Counted from the first letter of the stretch, positions 27,081-35,355 are shown. The stretch: 64,000 nt of DNA from Corynebacterium afermentans subsp. lipophilum (GCF_030408375.1 NZ_CP046530.1:2289802-2353801), one strand, 5' to 3'. Made by a program: numbers and translations. Notes: generated from the letters alone by a model not told the origin.

Positions 27081-27120
27081 CTATGCTTAGGCGTTTTTAA
27101 CAGGACACCCGCATAAAGGA

Positions 27121-27191
27121 GTGGCCCGCCACCTCGTGTTCTTAGGTGGCGGGCCGCGCTTCGAATTTCTCCGTGTCTAAGTATAAACACG
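27121..27191. terminator. Strong hairpins between 6C RNA and the TPM-like gene
   Basis: A 12-bp perfect stem (GGCCCGCCACCT / AGGTGGCGGGCC) spans 27124-27156, followed by a smaller dyad CCGTGT/ACACGG at 27169-27191. Neither has a clean T-run on either strand, so they may act as a transcription barrier between convergent units rather than a textbook terminator. Confidence 0.45.
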
Positions 27192-27240
27192 GATTGATTA
27201 AAGGAAAGTTAAAATTCAAAAAGTGGGGCAAATCACTCTT

Positions 27241-28680
27241 TTAGAAGCTGGAGCTGCCACCCCCGGCGCTAAATCCCGAGGAAGACACGGAGCTGCTGCT
27301 CGATTGCGCCGCCTGATCCGCCTTCACGTTGGACTCGTGCCAGGCGTGCATGTGCACGTACGGGACGTACCCGCCGTACCAGAACCCGGATTCGTAGACC
27401 GCCGGCGCGGTGAGCTTCTCGCGCTCCTTGACGTCGCTGAACTGCTTCTTCTTCACTTGGTCCAGGATCACTCGGTAATCGCCCAGCACGCGCACGAACT
27501 CGTCCAAGTACGTGGGGGAGGAGGGGTTGGCGTCCAGCGCCTCGATGCGCTGCATCAGCAGGTCCAGCTCGCGGCGCAGCCCGGAATCTTTCACCTCGCT
27601 GCGGGCGCGAAGCACGTCCTCGCGGATGGTGCTCAGGTCCGCCCGGCGCGTGGCTGGGTCGCCGTGTTCGACGCCGAATAGGCGGTCGATGTTGTCCTCG
27701 GCGTTGGAGACGTGGTCCACGGACTCGGCGGCGTCGGCAAGCTGCTTGCGGTGCTTGTACACGTCCTTGTCGTCGTCCATGTTGATCGAGCTCAGCCCCT
27801 GCGCGCCGTGCACCAGCTCGTTCATGCCTAGGAAGCGGTCGCGCACTTCGGCCCACTGGCGGCGCAGCGTCTCGTCCGCAAATGCGGACGACAGCGAGTT
27901 CGCCCGCACATCCACCTCGTCCAGGCGGCCCGCGAGGCGGGTGTACTCGTGGGTGACAAGCTCGTAGTCCTCGCGGGCTTTCGCAATTGCCTTACGACGA
28001 TTGCTGCGCACCGCCACCACACCCGCACCAACCGCGGTGGCAGCGCCGAACCCACCCATGCCGGCGCCGGCGATCGCCCCGCCGCGGTCGTTTTTCGCGT
28101 CGTTGAACTTCCGGTCCGAAAGCCCGTCCGCGTCCATGGCCAAGTTCGCCGTGCGGAACAGGCCCGAGGGAATGTTGCCTTCCTTCACGCCGGGCTTCAT
28201 GGCGTCGAGAAGCGACTCGCGGTAGGAGTCGTCGTCGAGCATGAGGGTCTCGGTCACGTCGTCGCCGCCGTAAATGAACGCCTGGCGCGGATCCAGGCCG
28301 ACGCCCACGATGAGCACGCCGTCGGCCGGGCGGCCGTTTTCGCCCTTGGACTGGTCGATCAGCTCGGGGTACTGCGAGCGCAGCAGCTCCTCAACGTCGT
28401 CGAGGATGTTTTCGTGGTTGGTTTCGAACACCATGTAGTGGAAATCCGTGACCACGTCAGCCGCGTTGATGTTGGCGGTGTCGCGCTGGAGGTGCTGCTC
28501 GTCTTCGGGGGTGAGGACGTCCTGGGGGTCGTCGATAGTCGCGCTCGGCGCACCGGCGGCCTGCACGGTGAATTGATCGCGCTCCGGGACGTCGATGGCG
28601 GAGTATGCGGCACCCGCCCCACCCAGGCCGACGAGCGCGGCGACGCCGAAGATGGCTGCTATCTCCTTCATCATTCCCAT
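27241..28680 (-). CDS. TPM/YgcG-like membrane protein (DUF5129-type)
   Basis: 479 residues from ATG 28680. A hydrophobic N-terminus (IAAIFGVAALVGLGGAGAAYSA) acts as signal or anchor; residues ~45-190 look like a TPM-type domain (LTPEDEQHLQRDTANINA, later VGVGLDPRQAFIYGGDDV); a second hydrophobic, Gly/Ala-rich segment (IAGAGMGGFGAATAVGAGVVAV) lies near 205-230; then come long helices and a Ser/Gly tail (SSSSVSSSGFSAGGGSSSF), the tail typical of YgcG-like proteins. Function unknown; the family is linked to envelope or photosystem repair in other bacteria. The start at 28734 is less likely because the extra residues lack a ribosome site. Confidence 0.75.
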   Translation of the reverse strand: MGMMKEIAAIFGVAALVGLGGAGAAYSAIDVPERDQFTVQAAGAPSATIDDPQDVLTPEDEQHLQRDTANINAADVVTDFHYMVFETNHENILDDVEELLRSQYPELIDQSKGENGRPADGVLIVGVGLDPRQAFIYGGDDVTETLMLDDDSYRESLLDAMKPGVKEGNIPSGLFRTANLAMDADGLSDRKFNDAKNDRGGAIAGAGMGGFGAATAVGAGVVAVRSNRRKAIAKAREDYELVTHEYTRLAGRLDEVDVRANSLSSAFADETLRRQWAEVRDRFLGMNELVHGAQGLSSINMDDDKDVYKHRKQLADAAESVDHVSNAEDNIDRLFGVEHGDPATRRADLSTIREDVLRARSEVKDSGLRRELDLLMQRIEALDANPSSPTYLDEFVRVLGDYRVILDQVKKKQFSDVKEREKLTAPAVYESGFWYGGYVPYVHMHAWHESNVKADQAAQSSSSSVSSSGFSAGGGSSSF

Positions 28681-28785
28681 GTGCCCAGGGTAACTCGGTG
28701 TAACGCTCCATGACGAGGACACGATATCCCACATACACGTGTCAGATAACTGGCAGGTTTCATCGAATTAATTCAGGAGATTGCC

Positions 28786-29232
28786 ATGAAGCGCATCGCC
28801 ACCGCTGCCGTCGCAGCAACCCTGTCCCTGTCCGCTCTGTCCGCTCCGGCATTCGCAGCCGACGCTGACACCGCTCCGGCCAAGGAGAACCAGGGCAGCT
28901 CCGCCCAGGCAGAGGGCGACCAGGCTGCGGGCGAGAAGGTCGGCTCCTCCGAGGTGTACAAGAAGTGCAAGGAGGAGAAGAAAGCTGAGGCCGAGAAGGG
29001 CAAGGAAGCCACCGCTGGCAAGGACGGCGACAAGGCCGAGCCGGGCAAGGAGAAGAGCTCCAACAACGCCACCGGCGAGTGCATCCAGCAGCTCATCGAC
29101 AACCCGGACACCAAGCCCGGCATCCTGGGCCTGCTGATCGGCGTCCCGGTTGCCCTCGTTGCACTGCTCGGCGCAGCAGCAGCATTCTCCGGCGCCATCC
29201 CGGGTGTTCAGCTCCCAGCCCTGCCGTTCTAA
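28786..29232 (+). CDS. Small secreted protein with C-terminal hydrophobic anchor, paralogue A
   Basis: 148 residues. Signal peptide 1-24 (MKRIATAAVAATLSLSALSA), then a Lys/Glu/Ala-rich low-complexity middle with VGSSEVYKKCKEEKK and a second cysteine at GECIQQL (possible disulfide), and a C-terminal hydrophobic segment LLIGVPVALVALLGAAAAFS followed by the short tail IPGVQLPALPF. AGGAG precedes the ATG. It shares N-terminus, cysteine spacing and C-terminal anchor with the gene 160 bp downstream, so the two are a tandem duplication. Function unknown; a surface or envelope peptide is likely. Confidence 0.8.
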   Translation: MKRIATAAVAATLSLSALSAPAFAADADTAPAKENQGSSAQAEGDQAAGEKVGSSEVYKKCKEEKKAEAEKGKEATAGKDGDKAEPGKEKSSNNATGECIQQLIDNPDTKPGILGLLIGVPVALVALLGAAAAFSGAIPGVQLPALPF

Positions 29233-29254
29233 TTCGGCTCGCCTGAGCGATCCT

Positions 29255-29291
29255 CGGCCCGTTCCCCACTCAGGGGAGCGGGCCGTTTTTT
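29255..29291 (+). terminator. Rho-independent terminator
   Basis: A 13-bp stem (CGGCCCGTTCCCC / GGGGAGCGGGCCG with few mismatches) is followed by six T. It ends the paralogue A transcript. Confidence 0.9.
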
Positions 29292-29392
29292 CGTGTCACG
29301 GTTTGGGCACATTTCCCTGAATCGCTTGAAAGCTTTTCGTGGACACGTGTTAACTGCGTTGCAGGTAACTCAACCTACATAAGGAGAAAACC

Positions 29393-29809
29393 ATGAAGCG
29401 CATCACTTCCGCTGCCCTCGCAGCAACCATGTCCGTGTCCGTTCTGACCGCACCGGCCTTTGCCGCTGAAGGCGATGAGAAGGTTGGGTCCTCCGAGGCG
29501 TACCAGAAGTGCCTCAAGGCTCAGAAAGAGATCAAGGGGGAAATCGACAAAGCTCCGACCGCAGAGCAAAAGCAGCGTCTCAAGAAGATTGTTGACGAGT
29601 CCCGCGAAGAGGCTGGAGTCGGCAGCTCCACCGATTCCGGCGTCTGCATCAAGGGTCTGACCCACGAGGACAGCGAGTACCGCTCCTCCGCACTGGGCGT
29701 CCTGATCGGCGTGCCGCTCGCCCTCGTTGCACTGCTCGGCGCAGCAGCAGCGTTCTCCGGCTCCATCCCGGGTCTTTCCCTCCCGGCCATTCCGGGCCTA
29801 CCGATGTAA
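29393..29809 (+). CDS. Small secreted protein with C-terminal hydrophobic anchor, paralogue B
   Basis: 138 residues. Signal peptide ending APAFA near residue 23, then VGSSEAYQKCLKAQK, a helical charged middle, a second cysteine in SGVCIKGL, and the anchor VLIGVPLALVALLGAAAAFS followed by IPGLSLPAIPGLPM. AAGGAG lies upstream of the ATG, and TTGAAA with TTAACT 18 bases later (about 29328-29357) is a candidate promoter. It is a paralogue of the preceding gene and a more distant one of the gene at 45.3 kb. The codons for the anchor are nearly identical in A and B, pointing to recent duplication or gene conversion. Confidence 0.8.
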   Translation: MKRITSAALAATMSVSVLTAPAFAAEGDEKVGSSEAYQKCLKAQKEIKGEIDKAPTAEQKQRLKKIVDESREEAGVGSSTDSGVCIKGLTHEDSEYRSSALGVLIGVPLALVALLGAAAAFSGSIPGLSLPAIPGLPM

Positions 29810-29841
29810 ATAGGGTTCATCCGGCTTAGCCGCGTACCCGA

Positions 29842-29882
29842 AATAACCCGGTTCCTGCTGCGTAGGGGCCGGGTTATTGTTC
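29842..29882 (+). terminator. Rho-independent terminator
   Basis: Stem AATAACCCGG / CCGGGTTATT with a ~15-base loop, followed by a short T-rich run. It ends the paralogue B transcript. Confidence 0.75.
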
Positions 29883-30002
29883 TGCTACGTACCAGTACGA
29901 GAGTTCTCCCTCCGCTCACAAGGGTTTCGCAGATAGGCCCCGTAGAAAGTTTGTGATCCGGGCGAGACACCCCGGGATGAATCCGACACGAGAAGGAGAA
30001 TT

Positions 30003-30428
30003 ATGTCCGCAAACACTCGTATTGCCGCATCGGCTACCGCACTCGTGCTGGCTACCGCCGGCCTCACCGCCTGCAACGACAGCGACGGTGACACCGACAC
30101 CACCGGGGTCAACCCGTCCGACGCCATCACCTCGGAGGACCCGGTCTCCGGCGGCTCTTCCTCCGGCGGCTCCGCATCCGACGGTTCCTCGGTCGGCGGC
30201 TCTTCCGCGGGCGGGTCCTCGGTCGGCGGCTCCTCCGCAGACGGCTCCGTGTCTGACGGTTCCGCTGGCGGCGCCGTGTCCGGCGACTCCTCCGTCGGCG
30301 GTTCCTCCGCGGGCGGCTCCGCATCCGGCGACACCGGCCTCGGCGGCGCAGAGATGACCGACTCCCCGCTGGGTGGGGCAGAGGCTCCGGAGCAGGTTGA
30401 TCCGCTGAGCCCGCAGATGACGCCGTAA
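30003..30428 (+). CDS. Ser/Gly-repeat lipoprotein
   Basis: 141 residues. Signal peptide with lipobox LTAC near residue 22, so lipid-anchored outside the cell. The mature part is almost entirely a low-complexity repeat of GGSSxGGS / DGSSVGGSS units (residues ~45-112) followed by an acidic tail. AAGGAG lies just upstream of the ATG. Such linkers usually present a short peptide away from the membrane; no globular domain is left. The repeat encodes long shadow frames on the other strand. Function unknown. Confidence 0.7.
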   Translation: MSANTRIAASATALVLATAGLTACNDSDGDTDTTGVNPSDAITSEDPVSGGSSSGGSASDGSSVGGSSAGGSSVGGSSADGSVSDGSAGGAVSGDSSVGGSSAGGSASGDTGLGGAEMTDSPLGGAEAPEQVDPLSPQMTP

Positions 30429-30444
30429 GCGCAACACGAGAAAG

Positions 30445-30487
30445 GCACCGGCACGGAGTATCCCTTCCTCCGCGCCGGTGCTTTTTT
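30445..30487 (+). terminator. Rho-independent terminator between convergent genes
   Basis: Stem GCACCGGC / GCCGGTGC with an inner ACGGAG/CTCCGC extension, then six T. Confidence 0.88.
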
Positions 30488-30492
30488 CGCAG

Positions 30493-31200
30493 TTAGAACG
30501 GCTCTTGCACCGCGCGGGTGATCACCACGGCGTCGGCGTCGATGCGTTCGTGCAACTGCCTATCGACGTCCTCCGGTCCATCCGACGTCAACAACCATCC
30601 CGCCCACGCATCCTTGCCGGGGGAGAAGTGCCCGTCGCCCTTACCGATGATGTTTAACGTGGCATCCCTCAACCACAGCGGGCCGACCAACCCCGCATGC
30701 TCCGTTCCCTCGAGCGGGGCCACGTACGGCTGGTAGGCGACGGCGTTGAGGTCGGCCACGGTGTCGTCGAAAAGCTTCTGCGCCAGCAGCATGTGCTCGG
30801 GCGAGCCGAGGTAGACGATGGTGGTCAGCGACAGGGTGCCCTGCGGTTCGTCGCGAAGTGTGAGGTCCATCAGGCCGCCGAGGCTGGCAGGGAGGTGCGT
30901 CGGTGCGTCGTGGTCCTCGAAGAAGAATTTTTCGATGGCGTTGTCGCGGTTGGTGGTGGCAAAATCCACCAGCGCGTTGAGCTCGTACAGCTGCATCTGA
31001 TCCGGGGCGGGCAGGTTGTCGTACGCGGCCTGGCAGCGCAGGTCCCAGAGGGTGAACTCGTCCTCGATGGGGTGGGGGCGAGGGGAAACCGCTGAGATGA
31101 CAGCCCCACTCGTCTCAATGCGCTGCCGGTAGAGCGCGTACGCCTCCTCGAGGTCGCGCTCATGTGCCACGAAGTGGGTAGTGACGATCTCGAAGGGCAT
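30493..31200 (-). CDS. Hypothetical protein
   Basis: 235 residues from ATG 31200. Soluble, no signal peptide or membrane segment, mixed alpha/beta. Notable segments are DEFTLWDLRCQAAYDNL (about 48-64) and KFFFEDHDAP (about 90-99). I do not recognise a family or catalytic motif. It stands alone between the lipoprotein terminator and a parS site; its upstream region (31201-31268) is shared with the end of the AlbA_2 gene on the same strand, so the two could be co-transcribed. Confidence 0.6.
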   Translation of the reverse strand: MPFEIVTTHFVAHERDLEEAYALYRQRIETSGAVISAVSPRPHPIEDEFTLWDLRCQAAYDNLPAPDQMQLYELNALVDFATTNRDNAIEKFFFEDHDAPTHLPASLGGLMDLTLRDEPQGTLSLTTIVYLGSPEHMLLAQKLFDDTVADLNAVAYQPYVAPLEGTEHAGLVGPLWLRDATLNIIGKGDGHFSPGKDAWAGWLLTSDGPEDVDRQLHERIDADAVVITRAVQEPF

Positions 31201-31253
31201 GCGCAAGAGAGTAGTCGATTGGGCAGGGCGAGGGGTGGTGCGGAGATCGGCGA

Positions 31254-31269
31254 TGTTTCACGTGAAACC
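31254..31269. promoter_or_regulatory. parS: parS site 2
   Basis: TGTTTCACGTGAAACC, one end mismatch to consensus, overlapping the stop of the AlbA_2-type gene. Confidence 0.95.
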
Positions 31270-32975
31270 TAGTCGGGAAGGCGGTACTTTCGGTTCCTGC
31301 TCGTCGGTGGTGCGGTGGGGACAATTTCCTCGGCGTCAACCAAGTTTCGGAGCCTGGGGCGCAAGGAATTTACACTCACTCCGAGATGGTCCGCGATATC
31401 GCGTGCTGCAGCTTCCCCAACTTCCGTGAGATAGGAAATCAGCCTTCGATCGGCTTCGTCGACTTCAGGTTCGCCTACTGCAAGGACGAAAGTGTCGCTG
31501 GAGCTACCTTCCCTGAGCAGATTGCGATCGGCCAGGTCACCCAGCAGCTCACGTGCATCATCACTGTCGAGCCCGATATGTTCCCGCAGCTCCTTGACCG
31601 ACACACCACCAAGCCCTTGAGCGATAGCCAGAGCGATCTGCTCCTCTCGCGTACTTCCTGGCGCCACGGAGGCCAGCCATTGCGAAACCTCTGGATTGAG
31701 AATTCCGAAGCGATACAAGGTGACGGTGAATTCACCAATCCTCGCATCGAATTGTGGCTGAGGCAGACCGTAGCGTTCCATACCCTTACGCATTCGTTGG
31801 ATGCCGCTCCCTTGATTCTCCGCCACACGCATCGACCCTGAAGGAGTGGGCAGGTTGCTAAGAAGATTAGCGAGCGATGGGTTACGGCTCACCGAACGAT
31901 TTTCATCGATGTTGTCCACCGTCCGGTCACTCCACAAACCACCCGGACTGTTTACCTCAACTCGATCGGGGTACACATCCACCTGCACTTGGCGACCTTG
32001 AACTTGGGGACTGTAATCCCTGTGCATCACCGCATTCACAATCGCCTCGCGTAACGCGATCTCGGGAATCTCGGGCTCGTCGACCATGGTCGATCCCACT
32101 TCCACTGAACGTGTTCGAAGGTTGCGCATTACCGCCTTAATTGCGTCCTCCACCGCGAGCGGCAGGGGACCGTCGCAATGGGCTCGATCCACAAACCTGG
32201 TTTCCGAGACGGACTTCTCTGGTGAAGGGTGCACAGCCACGTCGATGAACAACTGCGGGAAAAATTGTTGAGGGTAGCGTCCGAGAGCTAAACCACCAGC
32301 CAGAGTTGGGAGGCCAGCGCCGTCAAGTACGTGGAGACGTTCCAGGACATCAGCGTCACCGGTCGTCCCAAGGCGGATACGAGAACCGCGTTTCTCCAGC
32401 GATTCGATTAGGCCCCTCCATGCTTGCCCATCTAAGTCGTCGAGGCCAGCCTCACTAATGGGTGAGAGTTCCGAGAGGTCTGGCGTGTACAGCGTCGTGA
32501 GCTGAAACACTTCGTAGCTAGACAGTCTCTGGTCCCCATCCAAAACCCTCTTGTACGCGCCATCCCGCAGTCCTTGAGCTGTGACATAGCAGGGCATCTG
32601 CTGGCCCAATTGTGCGTCACCCCGCATCGGATGGACCCACACCAGAATCACCGGAGAACCATCGACCTCGTCAGTCTCAATGTCGAAACGGGGGATGGGT
32701 GTCACAGGAGGCTTCTCTTGCCCCTGGCGCAGCGCACTAATGAGTTGGTCGTTCATACGGGCAGAGTCAAACCCCGGCGCCGGAGTGAAGCTACCGTCAC
32801 GTTGATTTTCCTGGATACCGAGGACGATTACTCCGCCTTTGGAGTTGGCAAAAGAGCTCACCGCTTTCCAGAACGCGGTATCGAGTTTCCCCGTTCCAGA
32901 CTTCGCCTCAATGCAGTGATCATCGTTTCGTTGCCGTCGCAACCGGGCCATGATGTCATCCATGCGCTGACTCAT
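31269..32975 (-). CDS. AlbA_2 (Schlafen-type) DNA-binding/ATPase-like transcriptional regulator
   Basis: 568 residues. The N-terminal AlbA_2/Schlafen domain is visible as HCIEAKSGTGKLDTAFW then SFANSKGGVIVLGI (about 20-53). A HATPase_c_4-like region follows (IALREAIVNAVMHRDYS near 316-332, and GSGIQRM near 395). The C-terminus has two winged-helix segments (about 450-500 and 515-565). Proteins of this layout are proposed regulators; some act in phage defence. Its upstream region holds an iterated ACAGTGA array, which would suit autoregulation. It stands alone. Confidence 0.8.
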   Translation of the reverse strand: MSQRMDDIMARLRRQRNDDHCIEAKSGTGKLDTAFWKAVSSFANSKGGVIVLGIQENQRDGSFTPAPGFDSARMNDQLISALRQGQEKPPVTPIPRFDIETDEVDGSPVILVWVHPMRGDAQLGQQMPCYVTAQGLRDGAYKRVLDGDQRLSSYEVFQLTTLYTPDLSELSPISEAGLDDLDGQAWRGLIESLEKRGSRIRLGTTGDADVLERLHVLDGAGLPTLAGGLALGRYPQQFFPQLFIDVAVHPSPEKSVSETRFVDRAHCDGPLPLAVEDAIKAVMRNLRTRSVEVGSTMVDEPEIPEIALREAIVNAVMHRDYSPQVQGRQVQVDVYPDRVEVNSPGGLWSDRTVDNIDENRSVSRNPSLANLLSNLPTPSGSMRVAENQGSGIQRMRKGMERYGLPQPQFDARIGEFTVTLYRFGILNPEVSQWLASVAPGSTREEQIALAIAQGLGGVSVKELREHIGLDSDDARELLGDLADRNLLREGSSSDTFVLAVGEPEVDEADRRLISYLTEVGEAAARDIADHLGVSVNSLRPRLRNLVDAEEIVPTAPPTSRNRKYRLPD

Positions 32976-32989
32976 ACCCTCACTTTAGC

Positions 32990-33109
32990 CCGTTTCTTAC
33001 AGTGAGGCCCCGTTTCTCCGTCACTTTTTACAGTGAGAGCCCTTTTTCGCGTCACTTCATACAGTGACGCGCTCATTTTTACAGTGAGGACCCTTCTCAA
33101 TACAGTGAC
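32990..33109. promoter_or_regulatory. Iterated ACAGTGA operator array upstream of the AlbA_2 gene
   Basis: Five ACAGTGA copies start at 32999, 33030, 33061, 33081 and 33102. Reverse copies (TCACT) pair with three of them, e.g. a GTCACT/AGTGAC dyad at 33051-33068. Spacing of about 31, 31, 20 and 21 bases is near two to three helical turns. It lies directly upstream of the start codon (32975), as expected for cooperative repressor binding. Confidence 0.7.
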
Positions 33110-33116
33110 GGCCCAT

Positions 33117-33132
33117 AGTTTCACGTGAAACA
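33117..33132. promoter_or_regulatory. parS: parS site 3
   Basis: AGTTTCACGTGAAACA, one end mismatch to consensus, in the gap between the operator array and the symporter terminator. Confidence 0.95.
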
Positions 33133-33136
33133 TGGC

Positions 33137-33164
33137 AAAAAGAAAACCGCCCCGGAGGGCGGTT
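33137..33164 (-). terminator. Rho-independent terminator of the DAACS symporter
   Basis: Read on the minus strand: AACCGCCC / GGGCGGTT stem with a 4-base loop and a T-rich tail. Confidence 0.88.
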
Positions 33165-33185
33165 GAGCGCGGTAGCAGGGGACTG

Positions 33186-34418
33186 CTACACAGCGGTGGA
33201 GCCGGTGGCGGGGGCGGCCGAAGGTTCGTCGATAGGCGACTGCTTGTGGATCTTGCCCGACGCGAACTTGTTCACGATGAGCGCGACCGCGCCGTCGCCG
33301 GTGACGTTGGCGGCGGTGCCGAAGGAGTCGACCACGATGTAGGACGCGATCATGAGCGAGAGCATCGAGTCGTCGAAGCCCAGGTTGGACTGCAGCAGGC
33401 CGGCAGCCGCCATGATGGCGCCGCCCGGCACGCCCGGGGCCGCGATCATCATGATGCCCAGCAGGAGGATGAAGCCGAAGATCTCACCGCCGGAGACGTC
33501 CAAGCTGGCCATGTACACGATGGACAGCGCGTAGAGCATGATCTTCATCATCGAGCCGGACAGCTGGATGGTGGCGCATAGCGGGACCACGAAGCCGGCG
33601 ACGTCCTCGTCCACGTTGTTTTTCAGTGTGGACTCGTAGGTGACCGGGATGGTAGCGGCAGACGATGAGGTGCCCAGGGCGGTGAAGTACGCCGGCAGCA
33701 TGTTCTTTAGTGCCTTGAACGGGTTCACGCCGGCGACCGCGCCGGCTACCAAGTACTGCAGCAGCACGATGATCACGGTCATGACCACGGACAGCAGGAG
33801 CACCACACCCATGGCGGCCATGGTGTCGCCAAAGTTCTCGTTCATGCCCAGGCCCAGGAAGGTGCCGAAGATATACAGCGGCAGCAGCGGGATCACGAAC
33901 GTGACCACGACCTTGAGCACGACGTCGTTGAGCTCTTGCAGCACGTTGTACAGATTGTCGGACTTCACCGCTGTCATGGCCAGGCCCACCACGAAGGCGA
34001 GCAGCAGCGAGGACATAATCGCCAGCGGCGGCGGCATCTCCACGGTGAAGTAGGGGGTAAGGCCACCCTCGTCCGGGTCGGCCACGTTGGTGATCAAGTC
34101 CTTGCCGGCCAGCAGCTTCGGGTACAGCGCGGTGCCGGTGCCCCAGGCGATCAGGCCGGAGATGACGGTGGAGCTGAAGGCCACACCCGCGGTGATGCCC
34201 AGCCACTTGCCGGCGCCCTGGCCCAGGCCCGCGATGGCGGGCGCGATGAGCGCGAAGATCAGCACCGGGACGAAGAAGCCGAGGAAGTTGGAGAACAGTC
34301 CGTTGAAGGTGACAAAGACACGGGCCAGCCAGTCGGGGAAGAACAGGCTGCACAAGAACCCGAGGATGATGGCGACAACTACCCAGAAGAGTAGCGACCC
34401 TAAGAACTTACTTTTCAT
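33186..34418 (-). CDS. Dicarboxylate/amino acid:cation symporter (DAACS/GltP family)
   Basis: 410 residues from ATG 34418. Eight or so hydrophobic segments with the family's serine-rich re-entrant loop GTSSSAATIPVT near 265-276 and the NxxGDG region ANVTGDGAVA near 375-385. It takes up glutamate, aspartate or C4-dicarboxylates with Na+ or H+. The frame stays open upstream to 34937, but that part is antisense to the SdpI-like gene and has no coding character. It is divergent from the SdpI-like gene (87-bp shared promoter region) and ends in its own terminator. Confidence 0.92.
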   Translation of the reverse strand: MKSKFLGSLLFWVVVAIILGFLCSLFFPDWLARVFVTFNGLFSNFLGFFVPVLIFALIAPAIAGLGQGAGKWLGITAGVAFSSTVISGLIAWGTGTALYPKLLAGKDLITNVADPDEGGLTPYFTVEMPPPLAIMSSLLLAFVVGLAMTAVKSDNLYNVLQELNDVVLKVVVTFVIPLLPLYIFGTFLGLGMNENFGDTMAAMGVVLLLSVVMTVIIVLLQYLVAGAVAGVNPFKALKNMLPAYFTALGTSSSAATIPVTYESTLKNNVDEDVAGFVVPLCATIQLSGSMMKIMLYALSIVYMASLDVSGGEIFGFILLLGIMMIAAPGVPGGAIMAAAGLLQSNLGFDDSMLSLMIASYIVVDSFGTAANVTGDGAVALIVNKFASGKIHKQSPIDEPSAAPATGSTAV

Positions 34419-34505
34419 GTGTCCAGAGTAGCCAGTAATTATACAGCACACTGCATTTTTGAGCGCTTTTCTTTCGTGTCTGCCCTCGCCGTATGCTTGA
34501 GAGCT

Positions 34506-34955
34506 ATGAGCCCGTTTGAAAATATGAGCACTCTCAACGTCGTTGTCGGCATTATCTTTATCCTGCTGACCCTGCTTCTGCTCATCCCCGGCGCGATGGC
34601 CTCCGTGGGCAACCTGCCGGGCAACAAGTGGTTCGGCCTGCACGTCCCGGCGGTGCGCAAGGACCGCGCGATTTGGGACCAGGCCCACAAGGTCGCTGGC
34701 CCGTTCTGGGTGTTGGCGGGTGTGGCGCTCGCGTTCGGCGCTGCCTTTTCCTTCATCGCCTCCGGGTGGATGTGGGTGCTGCCGGCGGTGGCACTGGTGG
34801 CGGCGGTTGTCGCGGCCTCGTTGGGCGGCAACTTCGGCGCGCGTGCGGCCGCGGCGGTGGAGCAGGCGCGTGAGAAGCAGGCGGAGGAGCCCAAGCCCGC
34901 AGTAAACATCGATGCTTTGCGACGAGCCGCCGGCCACGCCGACGACCAGAAGTAG
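34506..34955 (+). CDS. SdpI-family membrane protein
   Basis: 149 residues from ATG 34506. Three hydrophobic segments (about 12-33, 68-85, 90-110) and the SdpI-type sequence NLPGNKWFGLHVPAVRKDRAIWDQAHK between the first two; this short Asn-x-Trp-x-Gly-(I/L) loop is the family signature. SdpI confers immunity to the Bacillus SDP toxin; in actinobacteria the role is unknown. The C-terminus is a charged cytoplasmic helix. It is followed after six bases by the HARE-HTH gene, so the two form a small operon. Confidence 0.8.
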   Translation: MSPFENMSTLNVVVGIIFILLTLLLLIPGAMASVGNLPGNKWFGLHVPAVRKDRAIWDQAHKVAGPFWVLAGVALAFGAAFSFIASGWMWVLPAVALVAAVVAASLGGNFGARAAAAVEQAREKQAEEPKPAVNIDALRRAAGHADDQK

Positions 34956-34961
34956 GTGCCC

Positions 34962-35171
34962 ATGAATTGGCAGGAAGCGATCCTGACCGTGTTGCGCAAG
35001 GCGGGGGAGCCGATGGCGTACAAGGACATCGCCGCCGAGATCGTCCGCCGCGGCTTAGTTAATGCCCCGCACACGAACCCGGAGATTGCCACCCACGCCG
35101 CCATTACCGGCTTGAAGGTGGACGGCCTGGTCACCTCAGCCCCGCGCGGAAAGTACCGTCTTCCTGAATAA
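34962..35171 (+). CDS. HARE-HTH winged-helix domain protein
   Basis: 69 residues, essentially one domain: MNWQEAILTVLRKAGEPMAY then KDIAAEIVRRGLV, as in the HARE-HTH (ASXL/RpoE-delta-like) winged helix, which is thought to bind modified DNA or act in transcription. ATG 34962 is preferred; GTG 34956 is possible. It is coupled to the SdpI-like gene and lies just upstream of the trp leader; no role in trp control is implied. Confidence 0.75.
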   Translation: MNWQEAILTVLRKAGEPMAYKDIAAEIVRRGLVNAPHTNPEIATHAAITGLKVDGLVTSAPRGKYRLPE

Positions 35172-35197
35172 AATTCCCGGTCGAATACCGGTTCCGC

Positions 35198-35203
35198 TAT
35201 AGT
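35198..35203 (+). promoter_or_regulatory. -10 box of the trp operon
   Basis: TATAGT, about 9-10 bases before a GTG at 35212 in frame with the leader peptide. The -35 is weak (TTCCCG at 35174-35179). Confidence 0.55.
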
Positions 35204-35220
35204 TGTCAATTGTGACGTAC

Positions 35221-35253
35221 ATGACTTCTTTGAACTGGTGGTGGCTCGCCTAA
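35221..35253 (+). CDS. trpL: trp leader peptide
   Basis: Ten residues, MTSLNWWWLA, with three consecutive Trp codons: the sensor of a transcription attenuator. If translation starts at the in-frame GTG 35212, three residues are added and the message would be leaderless, since the -10 box is only nine bases upstream and no Shine-Dalgarno is visible. Ribosome stalling at the Trp codons when charged tRNA is scarce would block formation of the downstream terminator. Confidence 0.9.
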   Translation: MTSLNWWWLA

Positions 35254-35277
35254 CTGGCGCGCCCCCTTCGAAGTCAC

Positions 35278-35316
35278 GGCCCGCCAGCTTGCACCCCAAG
35301 CGCTGCGGGCCTTTTT
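35278..35316 (+). terminator. trp attenuator terminator
   Basis: GGCCCGC...AGCTTG pairs with CAAGC...GCGGGCC, followed by five T. It lies 25 bases after the leader stop and 40 bases before trpE. Confidence 0.88.
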
Positions 35317-35355
35317 CACCCTCGGTGCAATGAATACGACAGAACCGAGGACCAC

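Noticed and set aside
30127..30360. GGCTCC repeat tract as a non-coding tandem repeat
   Set aside because: It is in frame and encodes the Ser/Gly part of a lipoprotein with lipobox and ribosome site.
32990..33109. CRISPR-like short repeats
   Set aside because: Seven-base units at irregular 20-31 base spacing with reverse copies; fits operators, not a CRISPR array.
34419..34937. N-terminal extension of the DAACS symporter
   Set aside because: Antisense to the SdpI-like gene; the symporter starts with its first membrane helix at 34418.
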